Shown: positions 57,348 to 64,000 of the stretch, in pieces | How the letters are laid out: every line of letters starts with the position of its first letter | Numbering within the stretch: the first letter of the stretch is position 1 | Assembly (NCBI GenBank): GCA_021234155.1 | Contig: JAJEKV010000005.1 | Coordinates: forward strand, 27,618,689 to 27,682,688 | DNA from: Isoetes taiwanensis | Taxonomy: Eukaryota > Streptophyta > Lycopodiopsida > Isoetales > Isoetaceae | Length of the DNA: 64,000 bases | Reading direction: 5' to 3' | Notes under the pieces: model-generated | Told to the model about the DNA's origin: nothing | What the model saw: the letters and a program-made list of their open reading frames with translations, nothing else | The model's database searches: none | Made by a program: the position numbers and the translations under genes

Positions 57348-57738
57348 GCAATGCCTTCGCGTCCGCGTGGAGCGGATGGATCAGAGGAGAGGGAGTTCCA
57401 GCCAGAGGTCAGGAGGCCGTCGCCAGGGTGCTTGGCGATGGCAGAGGTCAGGGACCATAAGCAGAGTAAGCAGAGTAAGCAGAACATCGATTTCATATGC
57501 TTTTTTCATGGCTTATAAGAGAATGGGTCTCTCTTATAAGAGAGGAGTTCATGGCAGGGCATGCAGAGCAGTTAGGCCTGAGGGGCGGTTCAACAAGAGA
57601 TTCACTCGGGGTTTTTTTCCTCTGGCATTCGATTTAACTGTTTCTTCTGGGCTATTTCGTTCACATTCTTCCTCTACTAATTGTGGTCTGCGGAGCAGGT
57701 CAGATCTTAGGGGCAGTCAACCAGCAATTCAGTCGTGA
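57348..57738 (+). CDS. Arg/Ser/Gly-rich open frame, uncertain
   Basis: A 123-codon plus-strand frame contains RRGSSSQRSGGRRQGAWR, a KRFTRGFFPLAF segment and a Ser-rich tail, ending QPAIQS and a stop. A possible acceptor (GAAATTTCAG) lies upstream at about 57,329. The Arg/Gly-rich start resembles the RGG-rich exon at 43,177 only in composition. No known domain; may be a chance frame in a GC-richer patch. Confidence 0.25.
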
Positions 57739-57971
57739 TTAGTGGTTTCTTACATCTGATTCTACTAGTTGCCCTTTTTTATTTGCAAACAGAGTAGATT
57801 TCCTGGAATTTCTCTGGACGACTTCATATGTGTGTTCTAGTTTATCACAGTAGGAGTTTTTATTTTGTTCTTCTGAGAATATGTTCATCGCAGGGCATTG
57901 GTACTGCCGTCTCTTGGCAGGGGGTTCAAATCCCCAATTGATTTGCTGAAGCTGCAGTATGTTGGTGGATA

Positions 57972-58033
57972 AATGCTGTGTGGATGTCTTTGTGAAACAG
58001 AAAAATGCTGTGTGGATGTCTTTGTGAAACAGA
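57972..58033. repeat. Tandem duplication, 32-bp period
   Basis: AATGCTGTGTGGATGTCTTT followed by GTGAAACAGA occurs at 57,972 and again at 58,004. Confidence 0.85.
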
Positions 58034-58799
58034 TTCATGGTATGCTGTGGGCGATATGCTGCTGGGTGCATGCAGGACGCCCTTCTGTAGATTTCTTTGC
58101 AAGTGACACAATTATGCAGAATATTGCTTCATAGCACATATGGTGCTTTAACTGTATGTTTGCAAAACAGGTTGAGTTGTTTGTTACTTGTGTGTATGTA
58201 CGCATTTGACTTCAATCGAATACTTTGTGATGCACCTTAGGCTGACGTGGAAATGCGGTTTTGATCCCATCTTGACTTCGGTTGGACGGTTGTGGTTTTG
58301 GGGCAGGGCATGTCCTTGGGAATATGCCCTGTTTCGATGGCTAGGATGGAGCGATTATAGGATGTTGTGTAGGAGATACGTACATTCTAAAAATTTTCTG
58401 GTTTGCAAAAGCCTTATGGTTTGGTATGTCCAATGCAGTGAATTGCAAAAATTGTTGAATAGTAACAAACAAAAATTCATTACTGGGAGACCTCCATACC
58501 TGTGTTATAAGCAGTTCCATTGTAAATGCATTTTTGTTTAGGGCATAAAGCATTTTCAAGTTGGAATTATTTTCATGCTATTTATCTTCCTCGAATTTGC
58601 AAGAAAAATGCTATACAAATTGGAGAATAGCTTTGTTTGATTATGCTCTCCCTACTTCCCTCCCTTTTTCCTTTAGCTGCACTTAATAATGGGAAATATG
58701 AATTTCATTTGAAATGCCATGTTTAACCAACCCACGTGTCAAAGCCTTAAGTGTCTCAGATGCCTAATCCTCATGTGCCTTGCAATCCTTAAGTGATAT

Positions 58800-59082
58800 C
58801 TTTGGTTTGGGTGCATATTCACACGGGGGGTGACTCCGGGCAACGAGAGCTGTTGGATAGGCATATTCACCCCTTATTTCTTAATCTAAACCGTACGTAA
58901 AGTTCCTCGTTTGTGGGGTATGCAAGTACAAAATTTGCTATACTGTATAACAAGATTTGCAAAATACTATAAGATTTCAAGCGGAATACTATATGGTGTT
59001 GATTTCGTACGTGCAAAATACAATTATGAGGGCTCTCGCTGCCCTACGTCACCCCCCGTGTGAATATGCACCCAAACCAAAG
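58800..59082. mobile_element. MITE with ~35-bp perfect (52-bp imperfect) terminal inverted repeats
   Basis: The left end CTTTGGTTTGGGTGCATATT...GGGGGGTGAC is repeated as its exact reverse complement at the right end for 35 bp. With a few mismatches the pairing continues to GGGCAACGAGAGC. Total 283 bp, no coding. I could not find a target-site duplication outside the ends, so the superfamily is open and the true ends might lie slightly inside or outside. Confidence 0.82.
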
Positions 59083-59948
59083 GGGGTTTAAGGGGGATTT
59101 TAATTTAAATGTGTTGGACCCAATGGTTGTGTTAATTAATGTCAATGGTAGTTATGTGTTGGTTGTTAATGTCAATGGTTGTTATGTGTTGGGGGATTTA
59201 ATTTTTATATGTTGGATGGCTCATAATTGTATTTTGCACATAACTAGAATTCACTTGAGGCTTTCATCTGTAGCTTTTGAATTTGATCACAATAAAGCAA
59301 ATAGAACATAAGTAAAAGTTACAATAAAGATAGAGCAGATTGATCCCATTATTCTGAAAGTTATAAAGTTTGCAATACAAAGAAAACCCCCTGTTATTAT
59401 GCTACATATTGTTACTTCCGCTACAACTATTTCTCTTTCACAATGACACCATTGTTTATCAATCCATATGATTTTGGATGCTTCATCTCTAGCTTAAAGG
59501 TAATGCATGATTCACCTTATGGTTCGATTAAAGTTCCAAACCTACAATATAAATGCATTCTTGTGGCCACTGTTTGACTGATCTACGTGACATGGAAAAG
59601 GGCGTGGAATAATCCTTTGTTGTGTGCATAAGAATCCGTTTGTTGATTGAAGCTAAAGGCTGGCTGCTATGAACAATTCGGCAGCCAGGAATATCCAAGA
59701 GTTGGAAGCAAACATAGGGCCTAAACTCTAAACTCTTTTTGAATCTGCAGCAAATCTTAGGAAGGAAACAAAAAGGGGTTTTGCAGCACTACATTGTAGA
59801 ATCAGGAAACCAATACCTTGTAAAAAAAAAACATTATGCTAACTGAAGAAACATTAAAAAACAAATACCTTTGTAAGTGTGAGCAAAAAATCCATCTCGT
59901 GGTAGTAAAATCCACTTCGGCAATAAGAATCCAAGAGGGCAAGTACAC

Positions 59949-60240
59949 ATGCATATGCACACATGCACACACATGCACACATGCACATGCACATGCACAT
60001 GCACATGCACTTGCACTTGCACTTGCACATGCACATGCACAATACACATGCACATGCACATGCACATGCACAATACACATGCACATGCACTTGCACGCAC
60101 ATGCACATGCATACACATGCGCAGTGTTCATGCACAAACACTGCGCATGTGTATGCGCAGTGTTTGTGCATTATGCACATGCATGTGCATGTGCATGTGC
60201 ATGTGCGTGCATGTGCATGTGTTCATGCACAAACACATGC
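59949..60240. repeat. CACATG microsatellite forming a large inverted repeat
   Basis: About 170 bp of (CACATG)n, interrupted by CACTTG units, is followed after a GCGCAGTGTTC/GCGCAGTGTTT palindromic centre by about 60 bp of (CATGTG)n. The two halves can pair to a long hairpin. Frames of Cys/His/Met/Ala through it are artefacts. Confidence 0.92.
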
Positions 60241-60653
60241 AGAGAAAGACAACAACCCTCGGATTGTTCCAACCAACAAAAATCAACGGCCCATAAAGGG
60301 TGCACTCTAGAAATACTATTTAGTACACCTCAACGAATACAACAACGAAATCATAGAAAAACCATGTGAAAAAACGTATAAAAATCTAAAAGTAACCCCC
60401 TGTTATTGTGCTACATATTGCAATAGGCATTGAGCTCAAGATATGAATAGCTATAAACAACATATTTGGCGTTTCTTTATGCTACACGATCCTTTCTATC
60501 ACATACTAATGCATAGCAACACCGGGCACAGATTGGCAGTGATGGAATTAACTTATCATTGATTTGGCCCCCCATTATTTTCTGTGCGAGACATTAACAG
60601 TTCAATCACAATTTTTCTATCTCTGATTTTCTGATCCTATTAAGGCAACATAG

Positions 60654-61117
60654 CACAGTGACAGAATACGGCCTTATTCATGTTAGAATACGGGGAATAC
60701 GGATTTTTAAAAAATCCCGTATTCAAAATCACCATACGCCGTATTCAATCTTTGAAATCGAATACGCCCGTATTCCTGACGTATTCATACAGAATATGCC
60801 CGTATTCTGTTACAAGCCAAAAAAAAGTCGAAAAGGGCATCCATCAGTCTCGTCGAACGAAAGGGAGAAAAAACAAGTAAGCATTAACAATCTGTACCTT
60901 TTGGGTGACGTCATGGAAGCTGCGGCGAGTTGGCGAGTCGTTACAGTTCTTATAATTAAAAAATAGAGATTAAGCTGATCAAAATGAGTACAAACATGTT
61001 TCTTGTAGAATATTCGAAGGGAATATTCCCGTATTCTCCGTATGCATATTTTCCGTATTCAAAATCCATATTTATTTTTGGGGCCCCGTATTCATTTCCG
61101 TATGCGTATTATGTCAT
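60654..61117. mobile_element. Candidate hAT-like MITE with GAATACGG subterminal motifs
   Basis: GCAACATAG lies immediately outside both ends (60,645-60,653 and 61,118-61,126); an 8-bp subset would fit hAT duplications. The interior has about a dozen GAATACGG or CCGTATTC words, concentrated near both ends. Imperfect inverted ends share TGACA-N-AATACG. 464 bp, no coding. TIR quality is poor, so superfamily assignment is tentative. Confidence 0.6.
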
Positions 61118-61126
61118 GCAACATAG

Positions 61127-61851
61127 ATCACACATGTGGTAGAACTTTTAAGTACAACAATACCACACATGACATCATAACAAGTTATCAATACCAACGT
61201 CCCTACTTGCACGACACTATAATAAGTTATCGAAGAGATAACATAAAGTAATTGGATATTACAAAGCATATTTGGTTAGATAATAGTCTAGATTCTTGAT
61301 TGTTTTCTTAGATGATTAGGCCTTCAATGTACTATCTTAGATCTTATTGGCTTTCAATACTTATCCTAAAGAATAGTGATATTTTTTGTAACCTCGTGAG
61401 TTTTGCAAATGCCAGAGCTATAACAATAGTATTTAGACAATGCACCTAAGTGTTGGCGAGTCCAAGTTGCAAATAACACGCATTAGCAATTAACATATGG
61501 CACCACAAATGGACTATCGCAACATGGCTTGATATACTTACATTCCTAAATACAAGCATCTTATATTTGAACTTGGTCACGGAAAATTGAGGTTACATAT
61601 AATAAAATAGTGCATTTGGGTCGTGCCATATGATCCATGGCTATTATCGTACTTCAAGTGCTATATCAATGTTGAGGCAAGGTCATTGAATATTTGTACA
61701 AGTATGTCTGAATGCATGTTACTTCTCAGCTTCTCAGGCTTCATGGAGAATTCTCGCATACCAACAGTTTCCTAATGTTAATAGACTAGCTGTGCATCTC
61801 CCAATGCAACAGGATGTATACTATCGAGAAGGTATGAGCATGGACACTAAT
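61127..61851. other. No gene seen
   Basis: AT-rich DNA without recognisable domain or repeat structure. Confidence 0.5.
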
Positions 61852-62007
61852 ATGTAGCAAAATAACAGGGGGTTCCAGGGGGATTTGATATGGATGTAAA
61901 AAATAACAATTCCGGAAACCATAGACCATAAATCCCTAAAACAATTGAATGGGTTGTTATAAAAAAAACATAGATTCAAGATGAAAAAATAATCACATTA
62001 ACTCACT

Positions 62008-62071
62008 GGGTATATTGGTTAAAGTTGTCTTATCAGGACATTGAATTGTTTTGATAGAGGTTCGAGCCCCC
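62008..62071 (+). other. tRNA-like A/B-box region, repeat copy 1
   Basis: TATATTGGTTAAAG (A-box-like) at 62,011 and GGTTCGAGCCCC (B-box consensus GGTTCGANNCC) at 62,059, spaced as in a tRNA gene. No acceptor stem pairs well, so it is a tRNA-derived promoter rather than a functional tRNA. Suggests SINE origin. Confidence 0.6.
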
Positions 62072-62461
62072 GTATTTCATATTCTAAAATCTTAGGTAAA
62101 GCCGTATAGAGGTTCGATATTCCCTCAAAACCTTAGGCGAAATCGTATTTCATATTTCAAAATCATAGGCGCCTCCAATCATAAATGACTATAAGTGAAA
62201 CGAGAGGTGCTAACATGCCCTAACATATGATCTGGGCCATAGGATCGACGAATCCGACGACTATGGTAGTCCAGGGTACATCTCGTTTAGAATATGTAGC
62301 GAATATGTAGCAAAATAACGGGAGGTTCCAGGGGGATTTGATATGGATATAAAAAATAACAATTCCTGAAACCATAGACCATAAATCCCTAAGACAATTG
62401 AATGGGTTGTTATAAAAAAAAACATAGATTCAAGATAAAAAATAATCACATTAACTTACTG

Positions 62462-62524
62462 GGTATATTGGTTAAAGTAGTTTTATTAGGATATTAATTT
62501 ATTTTGATAGAGGTTCGAGCCCCC
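62462..62524 (+). other. tRNA-like A/B-box region, repeat copy 2
   Basis: Same pair: TATATTGGTTAAAG near 62,464 and GGTTCGAGCCCC at 62,512. Confidence 0.6.
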
Positions 62525-63005
62525 ATATTTCATATTCTAAAATCTTAGGCAAAGCCGTATAGAGGTTCGATATTCCCTTAAAACCTTAGGCGAAATCCTA
62601 TTTCATATTTCAAAATCATAGGCGCCTCCAATCATAAATGACTATAAGCGAAACGAGAGGTGCTAACAGAAACGAAAGGTGCTAACAGGCCCCAACATAT
62701 GATCTGGGTCGTAGGATCGACGAATCCGACGACTATGGTAGTCCTATAAGCGAAACGAGAGGTGCTAACAGGCCCCAACATATGATCTGGTCGTGGGATC
62801 GACGAATCCGACGACTATGGTAATCCAGGGTGCACCTCATTTAGAACACGTAACAAAATAACAGGGGGTTCCAAGGGGATTTGATATGGATGTAAAAAAT
62901 AACAATTCCGAAAACCATAGACTATAAATCTTTAAAACAATTGAATGAGTTGTTATAAAAAAAAAACATAGATTCAAGATTAAAAATAATCACATTAACT
63001 CATTG

Positions 63006-63068
63006 GGTATATTGGTTAAAGTAGTCTTATTAGGACATTGAGTTATTTTGATAGAGGTTCGAGCCCCC
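63006..63068 (+). other. tRNA-like A/B-box region, repeat copy 3
   Basis: Same pair: TATATTGGTTAAAG near 63,008 and GGTTCGAGCCCC at 63,056. Confidence 0.6.
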
Positions 63069-63309
63069 GTATTTCATATTCTAAAATCTTAGGCAAAGCC
63101 GTATAGAGGTTCGATATTCTTTCAAAACCTTAGGCGAAATCGTATTTCATATTTCAAAATCATAGGCGCCTCCAATCATAAATGACTATAAGTGAAATGA
63201 GAGGTGCTAACAGGCCCTAACATATGATCTGCGTCGTAGGATCGACGAATCCGACGATTATAGTAGTCCAGGGTGCACAGAGGTAAAAGTGGGACAAAGC
63301 TGGCATCCT

Positions 63310-63696
63310 TTTTTTGAGATGAATGCATCTGGAAATAAAGAGGCTACTCAATTGCTCCACCATGATTTTCTTAAAATGTTTACCAATGATAAATCCAGTA
63401 GAAAATGGTAGGTTAGATCCAACAATCAGAAGTTTCCCACTATTGGACGCATGCACTTTGTTAATACTTCAGAAGCAGAACAATACTATCTACGACTTTT
63501 ATTGACCCGCGTGACAGGTGCAATTAGTTTTGAAGATTTACGTTCTTTCGATGAGGAATTGTATGCAACATATAAAAACGCTTGCATTCATCGTTGGTTG
63601 CTTCGAGATGACACGAGTCTCTTTAGGAAGCAGCAGCATGGGGCATGCCACCACAATTGTGGCACATGCTCGGGGCACAAAAATAATTGCAAATAG
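63310..63696 (+). pseudogene. Helitron Rep/helicase fragment
   Basis: The frame reads FFEMNASGNKEATQLL, HHDFLKMFTNDKSS, a TAG stop after RKW, then FPTIGRMHFVNTSEAEQYYL, RLLLTRVTGAISFEDLRSFD and NACIHRWLLRDD. This is the conserved region between the Rep nuclease and the PIF1-type helicase of eukaryotic Helitrons (pattern F-x-N...LLYHD...GR-x-x-F...YYLR-x-LL...SFEDLR...AC...LL-x-DD). Both the Rep catalytic motifs and the helicase motifs are missing, and one in-frame stop is present. It is followed 40-70 bp later by a Helitron-type 3' end, so the element is internally deleted. Confidence 0.85.
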
Positions 63697-63732
63697 ACGT
63701 TAAAGGCCAAGTAAGAATACATAGTAGGACAT

Positions 63733-63764
63733 TAGCCCAGCAACGTCGGGCGCATGTTTACTAG
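63733..63764 (+). other. Helitron 3' terminus: hairpin plus CTAG
   Basis: GCCCAGCAACGTCGGGC can form a short stem-loop and is followed by GCATGTTTA then CTAG, with T as the next base. A hairpin 10-12 nt before CTRR, followed by T, is the canonical Helitron 3' end; Helitrons insert between A and T without duplications. The 5' TC end was not located. Confidence 0.75.
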
Positions 63765-63800
63765 TCTAACCCTTTTTTTTTAATGCGCTTCATCGTTGTC

Positions 63801-64000
63801 GCCATTGTTCACCCTACAATCCCTCTTATTTACTTGCATTCCAGCCCCTTTACTTGCATTCTGTCTTATTCCACTTGAATTCTATCTAATTTTACTTGCA
63901 TTCCTCCAAGAATTGCACCTCCATAGCTTCCACATTACAGTAATGTCAATTTACTTGGCATTCCCGGGATGTCCACAAGATTCTGCCCTCTGCACGTTGA
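63801..64000. repeat. Dispersed repeat rich in TTACTTGCATTC, copy 2 (cut by window end)
   Basis: Matches 33,603-33,790 in the same orientation with moderate divergence. Begins about 35 bp after the Helitron terminus. Confidence 0.75.

Larger units (their letters stand above)
61852..63280. repeat. Three tandem copies of a ~450-540-bp repeat with tRNA-like region
   Basis: Copies start near 61,852, 62,305 and 62,848, each opening with (A)CAAAATAACAGGGGGTTCC-type text and ending CGACTATGGTAGTCCAGG. The middle copy carries an extra internal duplication of about 80-100 bp around GCGAAACGAGAGGTGCTAAC (62,643-62,822). Each copy contains a tRNA-like A-box/B-box pair. Copies are highly similar. Confidence 0.92.

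Noticed and set aside
59802-60369. Cys/His/Met/Ala-rich frames
   Set aside because: Translation of the CACATG microsatellite.
62008-63068. Functional tRNA genes
   Set aside because: A-box and B-box-like words are present, but no acceptor or anticodon stems pair convincingly; better read as a SINE-type promoter.

Overview
The window looks like intergenic DNA from a large, transposon-rich plant nuclear genome. No intact host gene can be recognised. Evidence for a plant: plant-type L1 LINE, Ty3/gypsy, CACTA, PIF/Harbinger and Helitron pieces; primer-binding sites matching initiator tRNA-Met and tRNA-Asp; GT-AG introns of 71-74 bp; and layered nested insertions. The second LINE type and a DUF7869-type gene make me lean towards a non-flowering vascular plant such as a fern. 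That placement rests on memory of where these families are common and is weak.

Layout, 1-12.2 kb: the right end of a PIF/Harbinger-related element (to about 0.98 kb); duplicated non-coding repeats; a 5'-truncated LINE ending in poly(A) (2.74-4.87 kb); featureless DNA; then a complete-ended PIF/Harbinger element (7,291-9,949) with TAA target duplications. It keeps the Myb/trihelix gene but shows no DDE transposase.

12.2-30.4 kb: probably one 18-kb CACTA element with AAA flanks. Palindromic CGTCGAT-N-ATCGACG arrays sit near both ends. It contains an array of 1,097-bp GC-rich units. That array is split by a 10.3-kb compound retroelement insertion (15,230-25,535) with GAATT duplications. The insertion has LTRs in both orientations and TRIM-like units, and is itself hit by a young 4.4-kb LARD-like element (18,183-22,560; ATTCT duplications; two 446-bp LTRs that look nearly identical). 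The nesting order is CACTA array, then compound retroelement, then LARD.

30.4-36 kb: flanking repeats, a broken Ty3/gypsy pol remnant (minus) and a broken LINE of a second type (plus).

36.2-48.1 kb: the most unusual block. A broken DUF7869-type gene on minus lies divergent to at least three plus-strand spliced genes or gene remnants: an acidic protein, a Gly-rich or coiled-coil protein, and an RGG-rich multi-exon gene ending in an FCP1/NIF-like HAD phosphatase domain. Near-identical promoters precede two of them. A recurring palindrome, CACGC-N3-GCGTG, lies in leaders and introns, and there is a perfect-looking foldback. This may be a poorly described large DNA transposon or several nested ones.

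48.1-64 kb: a degraded unrecognised minus-strand gene, several small inverted-repeat (MITE-like) elements, a hairpin-forming CACATG microsatellite, three tandem copies of a roughly 450-540-bp repeat with a tRNA-like A/B-box region, and the 3' end of a Helitron with a broken Rep/helicase fragment.

The genes do not form a pathway. The region is best read as successive insertions whose order can partly be reconstructed from target-site duplications.
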